Counted from the first letter of the stretch, positions 16,547 through 25,128 are shown. The stretch: 64,000 nucleotides of DNA from Microvirga antarctica (GCF_017921815.1 NZ_JAGEMM010000001.1:62001-126000), one strand, 5' to 3'. The notes: generated by a model not told the origin, from the sequence alone. Numbers and translations are program-made.

Positions 16547-17560
16547 ATGGAGCCTTTCGACCCCGACCAGCGGACCCTCGTCAGGTCCCCCCTCGACAAC
16601 GAGACCATTCTCAGCGGTCAGTTCTGGGGGGAGCTTCGCGTGTTCCTGGCTGTCGCCAAGGCCAAATCGTTCAACCGCGCGGCCGATGTGCTAAACACCA
16701 GCCAGCCGACGGTGAGCCGACAGGTCAAGCGCCTGCAGGACCTGATGGGATCGCAGCTCTTCGTTCCAACCCAGAATGGCGTCAAGCTGACGGCCAAGGG
16801 CCAGGCGCTGGCCCAGTCCCTGACCCTTCTCGATCACTCCCTCTTCGCCCTCACCAACGACCTGCGAGCCGAGACGAAGGAGGCCGAGGGCGTCGTGCGC
16901 GTCTGTATCACCGACGGCCTGAACACGTTCTTCATCGCGCCGGCCTTGTCAGCCCTGTCGCTGGAGCACCCCAAGATCCAGCTGCATCTGAAAAGCCCGA
17001 CGAACCTGGTGAGCCTACGGGAAAACCAGACCGATCTCATGATCGGGTTCACCCCCATGGACGGGGCGGACATTACGTCACGCAAGCTCGGGCATCTCCA
17101 TTTCATCCCGGTGGTCGCCAAGTCCTACATCCAGCAGCACGGCATCCCGACCCGCAGCAATCTCGAGCGCCACCTGTTCATCCAATCGGAGTTCTATGCT
17201 GCCCGGACGGGGTTATGGGATTCGTGGAATCATGCCGTCGATCAGGGCCGAGTCGTCCACTTTTGCGATAATTCGATGGCGTATGGCATGCTGGGGAAGG
17301 CCGGTCTGGGGATCGGCCTTCTGGGGAGCTATGCGGTCCTGGAGCCTGACGCCGTGCCGCTTGAGCTCGACGTCCGCATCTCGGTGCCGCTCTATGCCCT
17401 AGCCCTGAGCGAGCGCCTCAACTCGCGCCCGGTCGGCCTGGTGTTCGAGTGGCTGTGCGAGCTGTTTGGACCGGGAAACCCGTGGTTTGGGCCCGACCCT
17501 CGCCTGAAGCACGCGCCCAGCCGGTTCGATGCCGGCATCAAGCTCCTGTTCAACCTTTGA
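16547..17560 (+). CDS. LysR family transcriptional regulator
   Basis: A 337-residue LysR-type regulator with a ~25-residue N-terminal extension before the winged HTH (LRVFLAVAKAKSFNRAADVL, then NTSQPTVSRQVKRLQDLMGS). The effector-binding domain follows (about residues 115-315). GGAG precedes the ATG. No divergent target gene is adjacent because the upstream region is a mobile-element relic, so its regulon is not evident. Its 3' end overlaps a convergent gene. Confidence 0.85.
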   Translation: MEPFDPDQRTLVRSPLDNETILSGQFWGELRVFLAVAKAKSFNRAADVLNTSQPTVSRQVKRLQDLMGSQLFVPTQNGVKLTAKGQALAQSLTLLDHSLFALTNDLRAETKEAEGVVRVCITDGLNTFFIAPALSALSLEHPKIQLHLKSPTNLVSLRENQTDLMIGFTPMDGADITSRKLGHLHFIPVVAKSYIQQHGIPTRSNLERHLFIQSEFYAARTGLWDSWNHAVDQGRVVHFCDNSMAYGMLGKAGLGIGLLGSYAVLEPDAVPLELDVRISVPLYALALSERLNSRPVGLVFEWLCELFGPGNPWFGPDPRLKHAPSRFDAGIKLLFNL

Positions 17561-17797
17561 CCGTCGGGCACAGTAGCGGCTCGTCAGTCCTTCCGAGAAC
17601 CGCAGGTAGGTGTTGCCCACATCCTCGAACAGCTCCGCCAGGGACAACGGGATGTCGTCGGACTGAAAGAGCAGCTTGTCGAACATCGCCGTGTGAAGCG
17701 CGACGACCTGTTGAAGGTGCGCATGAAACCGATCCATGATCATTCCTGCCGATGCGTCATTCAGGTCCAAGGTTGTCTCGATGGGGCGCGGCGTCAT
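17399..17797 (-). CDS. hypothetical protein coupled to the acyltransferase gene
   Basis: About 132 residues. The N-terminal half contains a helical segment MIMDRFHAHLQQVVALHTAM and SLAELFEDVGNTYLRFSEGL. ATG 17797 overlaps the stop of the upstream GNAT gene (ATGA), which supports translation. Its last 162 bases are antisense to the LysR gene. That part looks low in complexity, so the original protein may have ended near residue 80. Confidence 0.45.
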   Translation of the reverse strand: MTPRPIETTLDLNDASAGMIMDRFHAHLQQVVALHTAMFDKLLFQSDDIPLSLAELFEDVGNTYLRFSEGLTSRYCARRSKVEQELDAGIEPAGRVLQARVGPKPRVSRSKQLAQPLEHQADRARVEALAQG

Positions 17798-18375
17798 AAC
17801 ACTTCCGCCTCGAATTCGGAGCGCGCATCCCAATGTCCTTCGATCCGAAAGAGTACGGCGGTGTCCGTCTCAGATGAGATCGCATCGGCCGGTGGGGTCA
17901 GGACCTTGACCAGCTCGTGATAGGGCTCGTCATGCCCCTCGAAATGCAGGGGCACTTTTCCGGGTGCCGGCTGGAAGCCCAGCATGGTGCGCCACAGGCG
18001 TGCATATTTCGGCTTGGCGTGGGTGATGACCCGATCGTAGCCCTTGCGCGCGATGTGCTCGAAGATGAAATCTGCGCAGCGCTTGATGGTGCGCACGTCG
18101 CGCCACTTCTCCCGGAAGCTCGTCCGCTCCATCTTGGCGAAATCCTTGAACCAGCGGATCCTCGCGGTGCCGACCGGCTCGTTTCCGGCATAAACGATTA
18201 CGTGCGTGGCCTGATAATCGTTGCCGTCGAAGGTTTGGCCGGCCGATACCCCGTGTTCCTCCATGAAGCAGATGGCCCGGATGGAATAGGCATGGAGCAA
18301 TTGCTCGTACGTCGTGACGATCTCTACGCGAATGTCGTTGTCGTTGCGTCCTGCTGCTGACAAAGCTTGTCTCAT
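17794..18375 (-). CDS. GNAT-fold N-acyltransferase
   Basis: A 193-residue acetyltransferase-like protein. Typical elements are YSIRAICFMEEHGVSAGQTFDGNDY, NEPVGTARIRW (strand 4), a loose AcCoA-loop region RTIKRCADFIFEHIARKGYD and the closing THAKPKYARLWRTMLGFQ. The C-terminal GKVPLHFEGHDEPYHELV recalls the tail of LuxI/FeeM-type N-acyl amino acid synthases, so a fatty-acyl substrate is possible. The acceptor is unknown. It forms an operon with the downstream gene and is divergent from a small protein and XRE regulator. Confidence 0.7.
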   Translation of the reverse strand: MRQALSAAGRNDNDIRVEIVTTYEQLLHAYSIRAICFMEEHGVSAGQTFDGNDYQATHVIVYAGNEPVGTARIRWFKDFAKMERTSFREKWRDVRTIKRCADFIFEHIARKGYDRVITHAKPKYARLWRTMLGFQPAPGKVPLHFEGHDEPYHELVKVLTPPADAISSETDTAVLFRIEGHWDARSEFEAEVL

Positions 18376-18488
18376 CGAATGCCCCCCTTTGGGTTGTAAG
18401 CGGAGCAGTAAGGAGCATAGGCAGGTGGCTGAGATGAAGGCATCAATATGTTACGCTGTTCTACATCAGCGTTGAACGGGAGGCGCAA

Positions 18489-18698
18489 TTGACCGAAAAT
18501 AAAGGGCCTGTGCCCCTCACCTGGCCTCAGCTATTGCATGAGGCCATAGAACGCTTCGGGACCGACTGGAGCCTGGTTCAATCCTATGTTGCGGAGCGGG
18601 TTGCGGCCATATCGGTTGCCGATCGTGACAGGTTGAACGACGAGCTGCGCCGTGTGCTCGCTTTCCAGGCCCCCCATCGTCCGGACGTTCTCCACTAG
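18489..18698 (+). CDS. small hypothetical protein
   Basis: A 69-residue protein from TTG 18489 with GGGAGG just upstream. It contains PLTWPQLLHEAIERFGTDW and a charged helix VADRDRLNDELRRVL. It ends 19 bases before the XRE gene, probably in the same transcript. Function is unknown. Confidence 0.5.
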   Translation: MTENKGPVPLTWPQLLHEAIERFGTDWSLVQSYVAERVAAISVADRDRLNDELRRVLAFQAPHRPDVLH

Positions 18699-18717
18699 GT
18701 AGACGCCGGATCAACCC

Positions 18718-19113
18718 ATGAAAAAGTCCCCCAATGCGGCCGACGGTCATATCGGCCGGCGGATGCGCCTCCTGCGCCAGCAGCTCGGAATCAGTCAGGA
18801 GCGGATGGGGGAGGCGCTTGGCATCACCTTCCAGCAGATCCAGAAATACGAAAAGGGCACTAACCGGATCTCTGCCGGGCGCCTGGTCGCCGTGGCCACC
18901 ATCTTCGGCGTGCCGATCGAGTCCTTCTTCGAGGGGATGGAACCGGACACAAAGGCCATCAAGACCGAGCCGGACCCGTTACGCTTTCTGGACACCGCGT
19001 TGGGCCGCCGCCTGGGGCGTGCTTTTGGGGAGATCGGTGACGAGCAGGCGCGTTTGAAACTCGTCGAGCTGGCGGAGGCTTTGAAGGGCATGAGCAAGGT
19101 GCCTGCCTCATAG
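18718..19113 (+). CDS. XRE-family (Cro/CI-type) regulator
   Basis: A 131-residue protein with an N-terminal HTH: GRRMRLLRQQLGISQERM, ALGITFQQIQKYEKGTNRIS. The C-terminal half is helical, with LRFLDTALGRRLGRAF and KLVELAEALKGM. This short two-part form is common in Rhizobiales as stand-alone chromosomal regulators. It is probably co-transcribed with the small gene before it and may control the divergent acyltransferase operon. Confidence 0.85.
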   Translation: MKKSPNAADGHIGRRMRLLRQQLGISQERMGEALGITFQQIQKYEKGTNRISAGRLVAVATIFGVPIESFFEGMEPDTKAIKTEPDPLRFLDTALGRRLGRAFGEIGDEQARLKLVELAEALKGMSKVPAS

Positions 19114-19281
19114 GCTGACCCGTTGCCGTTGGCCGTGCGAAGGCTTTTAAGCGGCCAGGCTGAGCGTCCAGAGAGGCGATTATCAGGCTGGTTGCGCCTG
19201 GCTCAAAATGCAATTTGTTCTCGTCTTGTTCACGGTTTGGGAATCGTGCTTTGGTGTGCCTCTGAACCATCAGAGGCAACC

Positions 19282-19515
19282 ATGGCGCACACCCTTTCAG
19301 ACTGGCAACGCGCCAGGCAGGACCGTGAGGAGCTCGATTTCACGGTCGAGGCCTGGACGCGGGATGCCCACGCGATCGACCAGGTCCTCAGCCGCAACGG
19401 CAACATGCTGGTGGCGCGCGCCGCCTTCGAGCAGGCCTGCTTGCAGTACCCCAACGTCTACCTGCGACTGCGCCATGGCTGCCGTCTCATCGAAGAGCGA
19501 AAGGGCACACCTTGA
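19282..19515 (+). CDS. hypothetical protein
   Basis: A 77-residue protein, MAHTLSDWQRARQDREELDF to the TGA at 19515. The start at 19282 was preferred because the upstream frame is low in coding character. It overlaps the next gene at TTGA, indicating translational coupling. No domain is recognised. Confidence 0.5.
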   Translation: MAHTLSDWQRARQDREELDFTVEAWTRDAHAIDQVLSRNGNMLVARAAFEQACLQYPNVYLRLRHGCRLIEERKGTP

Positions 19516-19739
19516 GCAACACAGAGATTGAAGACGTGGCCGCGGCCTACGCGGCCGCTTGCGAGGGCGACGTCAGCCAGGCGCTGCGCGCCGCCGTCGC
19601 TGACCTCATCGAAACCCACCGCGATGCGGAACAGCGATTGCGCGCAATGGACCAATGGGTCTCGCGCGGCTATGTGCAGGGGAGGGCAAGCGACGTTTAC
19701 CTTAGAAGAGCGGGCGGATGTGCAATCTCTACTCCGTGA
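19512..19739 (+). CDS. hypothetical protein
   Basis: A 75-residue protein from TTG 19512, overlapping the preceding stop. Helical, with [19 protein letters not shown] and [15 protein letters not shown]. Its 3' end overlaps the SRAP gene by 22 bases, so the three genes are likely one transcript. Function is unknown. Confidence 0.5.
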   Translation: MSNTEIEDVAAAYAAACEGDVSQALRAAVADLIETHRDAEQRLRAMDQWVSRGYVQGRASDVYLRRAGGCAISTP

Positions 19740-20449
19740 CCAAGGGACAGCAGGCGATCCGTGACCTGTTTCGGGTGGCGCGCGACAGCACGGGCAACTT
19801 GCCGCCCATGCCTGGCATTTTCCCCGACTACGCGGCGCCGGTGGTGCGCAACACTCAGGACGGCCGCGAACTGACCATGATGCGGTGGGGGATGCCGTCC
19901 TCCCAAAAAGCACTTCTGGAGGCAACCCAGCGGCGGGCTCAGAAGCTGGAGGCCAAGGGAAAGGCCGTCGACTTCAAGGAACTGCTCAGGATGGAGCCTG
20001 ATAAGGGCACCACAAACATCCGGAATGTGAAAAGCCAGCACTGGCGGCGGTGGCTCGGGCCCGACAACCGATGCCTGGTGCCCTTGACCAGCTTCTCGGA
20101 ATTTAACGCCGCGGCTGGCGGGGACATCTGGTTCGCCTTCGACGCGGAGCGGCCGCTGACTTGCTTTGCGGGGGTATGGACCAATTGGACCTGCGTGCGG
20201 AAAGTGAGGGAGGGAGAGGTGACGTGTGACCTCTACGGCTTCCTCACCACCGAGCCGAACGCCGAGGTAGGAGCTGTCCATCCGAAGGCGATGCCTGTCA
20301 TCCTCAGGACCGAGGAAGAGCGCGACGTTTGGATGCGAGCCCCGGCAGACGAGGCCCTGTCCCTGCAGAGGCCACTGCCCGATGGATCACTTGAGATCGT
20401 TGCCAAAGGCACCCGACAGGACGGCCCGAACCTACTGAGCTTCGCCTAA
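19718..20449 (+). CDS. SOS-response-associated peptidase (SRAP, YedK/HMCES-like)
   Basis: A 243-residue SRAP domain protein. Cys2, exposed after removal of Met1, forms the thiazolidine crosslink with abasic sites in single-stranded DNA. The other active-site elements are visible: the asparagine region TTNIRN, glutamate in TSFSEF, and histidine in HPKAMPVIL. It protects abasic sites during replication. DUF3606 and ligase genes follow, making a small DNA-damage neighbourhood. Confidence 0.9.
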   Translation: MCNLYSVTKGQQAIRDLFRVARDSTGNLPPMPGIFPDYAAPVVRNTQDGRELTMMRWGMPSSQKALLEATQRRAQKLEAKGKAVDFKELLRMEPDKGTTNIRNVKSQHWRRWLGPDNRCLVPLTSFSEFNAAAGGDIWFAFDAERPLTCFAGVWTNWTCVRKVREGEVTCDLYGFLTTEPNAEVGAVHPKAMPVILRTEEERDVWMRAPADEALSLQRPLPDGSLEIVAKGTRQDGPNLLSFA

Positions 20450-20501
20450 GGGAACCAGCACCCAACCGGCGGCACTTTCGTCGGCATTCATGGAGAGAAA
20501 C

Positions 20502-20687
20502 ATGGCCGACGACAAATCGAAACAGGGCAGTGGCGATCGATCCCGCGTTGCCGGTGGCGAAGAGTACGAGGTGTCTCATTTCGCCAAGAAACACGGTATC
20601 TCGGCAGAGCAGGCTCGCAGTCTCATCAAAGAACACGACAACGACCGCAGCAAGCTGGACGCAGCCGCGTCGAAGATGAAGCGTTAA
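20502..20687 (+). CDS. DUF3606 domain protein
   Basis: A 61-residue, highly charged protein. EYEVSHFAKKHGISAEQARS is the DUF3606 signature. GGAG lies before ATG 20502, which is preferred over ATG 20490. Related small proteins are often stress-induced in alphaproteobacteria, but their activity is unknown. Confidence 0.75.
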   Translation: MADDKSKQGSGDRSRVAGGEEYEVSHFAKKHGISAEQARSLIKEHDNDRSKLDAAASKMKR

Positions 20688-20741
20688 CCGCACCTGACGA
20701 TCTGATTCGACTCGCTTTGGCGGGGGCTTCACCCTCACGGG

Positions 20742-21758
20742 ATGGCAAAGCCTCCGCCCCGGCGACCCATCACGCGCGCGACCACGCCCAGCTCGACGGC
20801 TGCTCGTGGCCCCGTCGTGCCGGACATCCGGGACCATCGCCAAGGCGCGCTTTTCGACCTGCCTGTGCCCGGATGGATCGAGCCCTGTCTCCCCACTCTG
20901 GTTGCAAAGGCGCCAAGCGGCCCGCAGTGGGTTCACGAGATCAAGTGGGACGGATATCGCATTTCCGCATATCTTGACGCTGGCAAAGCGACCATACGGA
21001 CCCGCAACGGTCACGACTGGACGACCAGGTTCCCCCTCATCGCTGAGGCCCTGGCTGCTCTGCCTGTTCACTCCGCCGTGCTGGATGGCGAGTCAGTTGT
21101 CCTGGACGAGCAGGGCCGGTCGGATTTTAGCGCCCTCCAGGCAGCCCTTGGCAAAGGGCGGGCGGGCAGGAACCCAGCGGGGAGCGCCATTTTCTACGCC
21201 TTCGACCTGCTTTTTCTCGACGGTCACGACCTGAGAGACTGGAAACTCGAAAGCCGACGGGACGCGCTCGAGGCGATTCTTTCTCATCGGGACGAGGTCA
21301 TCCGTCTTTCCGAAGAGATTAAGGGTGAGGGACCGACGATATTTGCCCATGCCTCCCAGCACGGCCTCGAGGGGATCGTGTCGAAGCGGCGGGATGCCCC
21401 CTATAAATCTGGCCGGCGGGACGAGTGGCGTAAAACCAAGTGCGTCCTGTCCGACACATTCTTCGTGATCGGCTTCGAGACTACGGGCGGCACCCTCGCG
21501 AGCATCAGGCTCGCGCACTTCGAGAGCGGCACCCTTAAAGTCGCTGGCGGGTTAGGGACTGGCTTTAGCCGTTCAAGCGCAGCGGATCTGCTGAAAAGGC
21601 TCAAACCCCTCGTCACCATGAGGCCTCCGGTTGCCGGAGCTGGCGGCAAAGGTGTGGTGTGGACGAAGCCTAAAATCAGAGTTGAGGTCGAGTACCGCGG
21701 GTGGACCGCCGACTGCCAGCTTCGGCATCCGTCATTCAAAGGAATCCGCGAAGAATAG
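20742..21758 (+). CDS. ATP-dependent DNA ligase, LigD-ligase type
   Basis: A 338-residue stand-alone ligase. Nucleotidyltransferase motifs are visible: motif I EIKWDGYR with the lysine that becomes adenylated, motif III LDGESVVLD, motif IIIa FYAFDLLFLDG, motif IV GLEGIVSKR and motif V EWRKTKC. An OB-fold C-terminal domain ends VEVEYRGWT. It resembles the ligase domain of LigD without polymerase or nuclease domains. It could seal breaks in end joining, but no Ku gene is in the window. Confidence 0.9.
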   Translation: MAKPPPRRPITRATTPSSTAARGPVVPDIRDHRQGALFDLPVPGWIEPCLPTLVAKAPSGPQWVHEIKWDGYRISAYLDAGKATIRTRNGHDWTTRFPLIAEALAALPVHSAVLDGESVVLDEQGRSDFSALQAALGKGRAGRNPAGSAIFYAFDLLFLDGHDLRDWKLESRRDALEAILSHRDEVIRLSEEIKGEGPTIFAHASQHGLEGIVSKRRDAPYKSGRRDEWRKTKCVLSDTFFVIGFETTGGTLASIRLAHFESGTLKVAGGLGTGFSRSSAADLLKRLKPLVTMRPPVAGAGGKGVVWTKPKIRVEVEYRGWTADCQLRHPSFKGIREE

Positions 21759-21976
21759 CAACGGGGTCGCTCGAAAAGGCTCGTAAGGCTGGGCATCCCA
21801 CCACTCGGTCAATCACTCATTGATTGCGCTTCGAAATAATAACGTCAATATGGATGTAGGGACGTGCGCCAGAATTCTGGCTTGACCAACTGTCTCCCTA
21901 TCCGGACAGCAACAAGACGTCAAACCGATCCGGGAAGTCTTATCTATGCTCGGTAACATTTGAATCGAGAAGTCCA

Positions 21977-22978
21977 TTGTTTCTTCAACCAACTGAGCTG
22001 ACGCTGTGGAGCGATGAGCACATTCGGCTCGCGATCAGCGCGGCGGGTATCGCCTTCTGGTCATGGGATGTCGATACGGACCGGCTGACCCTCGACGGCC
22101 ACGGTTTCGATCTCTGGGGGGTATCTCGAAGCTCTGAGGTAACCTTCGCCGAGCTTTCGGAGCGTATTCATCCCGCAGATCGGGACAGGGTGCGGGCTGC
22201 GTTCATCGCCACAAGTGCGGTCATTGGTCCCTACGAAATCGATTTCAGGATCCTCGTCGACGACAATATCAGGTGGGTCTCGGCCAGGGGTCAAGGCAAT
22301 GAGGCTGGTATTGTCGGGCGGACGATGTTCGGCGTCTTCCTCGATGTCACTGGTCGCAAGCAGGCGGAGGAGGGAAACGAATTGATGGCCGGCGAGATGA
22401 GCCACCGGGTCAAAAACCTCCTTGCCGTTGCCTCAGGGTTGACCGCCATAACATCGCGCTCAACTAACTCGACCAAAGACATGGCTCGCGAACTGATCCA
22501 GCGGCTTTCGGCCTTGGGCCGAGCGCACGACCTTGTTCGGCCTCTTCGAAGCCAGGACGGAAAGGCTGCGCTCCTGGGTGACCTTTTGACCGTTCTTCTG
22601 GCGCCCTACGACGATCTCGGGGCGTTCAGCGGTCGCATACGAGTTTCCGTGCCGCGAATGGGCGTCGGAGAGGCGACAGCGACGACCCTCGCCCTGGTCA
22701 TGCATGAGCTGGCGACCAACTCGGTCAAATACGGGGCGCTCTCCTCGGAGACGGGCACGTTGGATATATCCTGCAACGCGTCGGAGGATGAGTTTTTGGA
22801 CATCATCTGGACGGAGCGGGGAGGACCGTTGGTCTCAGCGCCTGCTCAGGCAGTCGGATATGGGAGCACGCTGATCGCGAGGTCGATGGACCAGCTGGAC
22901 GGCGCTCTCGAATACCGATGGGAGCCAGAGGGATTGATTGCCATTCTGAAGGTAAATTCAGAGCGGCTCGCCCGATGA
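21977..22978 (+). CDS. PAS-containing HWE-family sensor histidine kinase
   Basis: A 333-residue soluble kinase. The PAS domain (about residues 15-135) ends GVFLDVTGRKQAEE. The H-box EMSHRVKNLLAV marks the HWE/HisKA_2 class, and the N-box HELATNSVKYGALS plus WTERGG complete the catalytic domain. Such kinases often phosphorylate PhyR, the response regulator that frees EcfG. A NepR-like/EcfG sigma gene lies 560 bases downstream. The start is TTG 21977; no ATG is available near the PAS start. Confidence 0.85.
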   Translation: MFLQPTELTLWSDEHIRLAISAAGIAFWSWDVDTDRLTLDGHGFDLWGVSRSSEVTFAELSERIHPADRDRVRAAFIATSAVIGPYEIDFRILVDDNIRWVSARGQGNEAGIVGRTMFGVFLDVTGRKQAEEGNELMAGEMSHRVKNLLAVASGLTAITSRSTNSTKDMARELIQRLSALGRAHDLVRPLRSQDGKAALLGDLLTVLLAPYDDLGAFSGRIRVSVPRMGVGEATATTLALVMHELATNSVKYGALSSETGTLDISCNASEDEFLDIIWTERGGPLVSAPAQAVGYGSTLIARSMDQLDGALEYRWEPEGLIAILKVNSERLAR

Positions 22979-23121
22979 GGAAGTTCACCTTTGTGAAGTA
23001 CTGCTTTCCGCGCAGCACTGGTAATCCGTTGAAGCCTTAGTCGCGCACCTGCGCAAGGCGATCCGACTTCGCACGTGCATAGCAGGCAGCGCCGCAGAGT
23101 AAGAGTACCTCGCCCGGGACA

Positions 23122-23146
23122 GGAACATTTCCTCTCCCCGCTTGTT
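23122..23146 (+). promoter_or_regulatory. EcfG-type promoter
   Basis: GGAAC at 23122-23126 and TGTT at 23143-23146 are spaced by 16 bases. This fits the alphaproteobacterial general-stress promoter GGAAC-N16/17-CGTT with one mismatch. It is about 25 bases before the start of the small gene at 23172 and close to a sigma gene of the matching class. Confidence 0.55.
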
Positions 23147-23171
23147 AAGAGCCCTCGCCAGGAGGGTCGAG

Positions 23172-23387
23172 ATGGACCGAGTTCTTCAGATTGTGAGAGT
23201 GCTTCTGGTTGGAGAAGAGACAACATTCACTGCTGACGAGGTTGAAGAGGCCTTTGGGGATCATGCCGCCTTTCTGACCGCGTGCCTGAACGCCAATTGC
23301 GAGGCGACATACCACAGGTCAGCCCTTTCTGACTTTTACCGTGTGAGGCGCAAGGCGGGGTCGGTGCGTCTTACCAGGCGCAAATAA
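23172..23387 (+). CDS. small hypothetical protein under a stress-type promoter
   Basis: A 71-residue protein with AGGAGG before ATG 23172. Sequence begins MDRVLQIVRVLLVGEE and ends with a basic SVRLTRRK tail. It contains an HTH-like spacing (EVEEAFGDHAAFLTACL) but no firm domain. The EcfG-like promoter upstream suggests membership in the general stress regulon. Confidence 0.55.
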   Translation: MDRVLQIVRVLLVGEETTFTADEVEEAFGDHAAFLTACLNANCEATYHRSALSDFYRVRRKAGSVRLTRRK

Positions 23388-23534
23388 GAGAGCAGGGAAC
23401 TGCAATGAGTTCACCCTTCAAGCCGGGGAGAGATCAGCTCATGTGGCCTATCTGACGTCGAAACACTTCACGAACACTACGATCGCGTCTGGCCTCAGCG
23501 CAGAGAGGGCTGACCTCATTCTGAGTCTGGCGGA

Positions 23535-24218
23535 TCAAACGCGTGTCCAGCCCACCAGGTCCGCTTCAGAAAGCCTCATCTGTTCCGCCAGCTGTCGACG
23601 GGCTCTACTAACACGGCTTTTGATCGTTCCGATCGCGCACCCCATTCGAGCAGCAGCCTCCTCATATGAGAGGCCTTCAATGGTCACCATCGTGAGAACG
23701 TCTCGGAAATCGGCAGGCAGCGCCGCGAGCGCAGAGGCAAGTTCTTGATGAATGAGTTTGTCATGCTGCTCCGGCGCAGTGGCCATCTTGCTGGCATGTA
23801 GACCGTCTGGATCAGCAACCTCCCGGCCGTTTCTCCTGATGCCACTAAAGAATGTATTTTTGAGGATCGTGACTAGCCAGCTGCGCAGGTTCGTGCCCTC
23901 TTCGAATGCCTCGCGTTTTGACAGGGCTTTGAGGATCGTCTCCTGGACCAGATCATCCGCAAAATCGTAGTTCCTAGACAGCGAAAAGGCGAATTTTCGG
24001 AGCTCCGGTAAAAAAGAAATTATTCCCTGCAAGAAAGCTGGTTCGGTTGGTTCCTGAAAGGCTCGGATGGCGAGAAATGTTCGCTTGAGAAGCCGTCGCA
24101 GATCGGGAGGAAGGCGCTGCGCCGTTGTCTCCGCGTATATCTCCTGGAGGAGCTCTCCGAGATGCATTCGGGTAGCGGAATCCAGTTGCGGAAAGGGTGG
24201 GTTGGAAATCTCAGTCAC
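23535..24218 (-). CDS. EcfG-type sigma factor with NepR-like N-terminus
   Basis: A 227-residue sigma factor. Sigma-2 (about 65-135) has SRNYDFADDLVQETILKAL and TNLRSWLVTILKNTFFSGIR; sigma-4 (about 165-215) has LPADFRDVLTMV and GCAIGTIKSRVSRARRQL, close to EcfG. It is longer than usual EcfG proteins: residues ~19-50 read HLGELLQEIYAETTAQRLPP followed by DLRRLLKRT. This follows the NepR anti-sigma pattern (IG-x-x-LR-x-x-Y, then P and LL). The family transcribes the general stress regulon. No phyR or separate nepR is adjacent. Confidence 0.85.
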   Translation of the reverse strand: MTEISNPPFPQLDSATRMHLGELLQEIYAETTAQRLPPDLRRLLKRTFLAIRAFQEPTEPAFLQGIISFLPELRKFAFSLSRNYDFADDLVQETILKALSKREAFEEGTNLRSWLVTILKNTFFSGIRRNGREVADPDGLHASKMATAPEQHDKLIHQELASALAALPADFRDVLTMVTIEGLSYEEAAARMGCAIGTIKSRVSRARRQLAEQMRLSEADLVGWTRV

Positions 24219-24537
24219 GGGCGAAGCTCCCTGGCTTGAAAATCAACAACCGTGAAAATTCCCTAACCGGGCGTTTGATCCGCGTGGTCAGGAAATTTTT
24301 TTACGATCCGAAACTCAAGAAGGAAATCACCGAGGCGACCGATTTCTCCTAGGGAGGAAGCCCCGCCGTCTCACCCTGATCGACCCGACGAGTTGGCCTC
24401 ACGCGGCCGATCGGACCACCACTTTCAGCGGGAAGCCTTGTACAGCTCAAAACGTCCAACAAAACGTGCAACATCGATTTGTGAGACAAGTCTGAAATCG
24501 TTATTTTGAAAGGTATTCAGTGATGCGAACTCGCGAG
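24219..24537. other. intergenic between sigma gene and island boundary
   Basis: Holds the sigma-gene promoter region. A CCCTAACC octamer at 24261-24268 matches the presumed integrase arm motif but lies outside the island. No gene is supported. Confidence 0.4.
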
Positions 24538-24552
24538 CTGGCGGAAGGGGTG
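24538..24552. repeat. left attachment site (att core)
   Basis: Identical over 15 bases to the tRNA-Ser 3' end at 49315-49329, including the bases for CCA. It defines the left island boundary. Confidence 0.8.
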
Positions 24553-24604
24553 TCTGCCAATAAACGTTGAAAACATTGATATTTTTACCGCACACTCTCA
24601 AAAA

Positions 24605-24624
24605 CCTAACCCTGCACCCTAACC
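24605..24624. repeat. candidate integrase arm sites, left
   Basis: CCTAACC at 24605-24611 and CCCTAACC at 24617-24624, about 55-85 bases inside the left att core. The same octamer occurs three times near the right att core. Confidence 0.5.
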
Positions 24625-24758
24625 AAAGACGCCGCAGCCCGATGCAAACATCGACGTGCGTCGGCGTCTTGACTTGAGTAAATTCATTTCCTAAATCAAA
24701 TACGCAAGTTGAGTTTCGAGTATCTGCATAAAGCGTAGTCTACATCTTAAATTAACTT

Positions 24759-24769
24759 CGCAATTTGCG
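24759..24769. promoter_or_regulatory. palindrome upstream of the Xis-like gene
   Basis: CGCAATTTGCG is an 11-bp perfect odd palindrome. A related half-site, CGCAAGTTGAG, is at 24703-24713. The region 24660-24780 is AT-rich and carries no gene, which fits an operator or excisionase-binding region for the HTH gene at 24913. Confidence 0.4.
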
Positions 24770-24912
24770 TAGTTAGTTCAGGCAATCGTGCCGACCATTG
24801 GAAAGTTAATAGCCGCCCTGCCGGGTGGTCGAAGCTCCAAGTGGTCGCCACGTCCGGCGACCACTCCAACCGGTCCGCCAAGTCTAGGCGGCCACAAGAG
24901 TAGGGTCGCGAA

Positions 24913-25128
24913 ATGTCAAAAAATTTTCTTCCCGGTCGTTCGGAGACCGAAAAGCCACTCCTTGTTGACATCCCGGAGACAGGGCGGCTCCTTGGTGTCG
25001 GTAAAACGTCCGTCTACGCGCTCATCAAGTCTGGGAAGCTCAAAACCCGCCGGATCTTGCGACGCAACCTCATCACGCGGGACTCTATTGACGCGTTGGC
25101 GGACAATAGCGAGGGGGCGGCATTGTGA
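24913..25128 (+). CDS. excisionase/AlpA-like helix-turn-helix protein
   Basis: A 71-residue protein with an HTH_17-type domain: VDIPETGRLLGVGKTSVYAL, then IKSGKLKTRRILRRNLI and DSIDALAD. Such small MerR-like proteins serve as recombination directionality factors or activators of the element's integrase. It is the first gene at the left end and overlaps the next gene (GTGA), starting a four-gene coupled operon. Confidence 0.75.
   Translation: MSKNFLPGRSETEKPLLVDIPETGRLLGVGKTSVYALIKSGKLKTRRILRRNLITRDSIDALADNSEGAAL

Noticed and set aside
24538..24552. truncated second tRNA-Ser gene at the left boundary
   Set aside because: Only 15 bases of the 3' end are present; it is the att repeat, not a gene.
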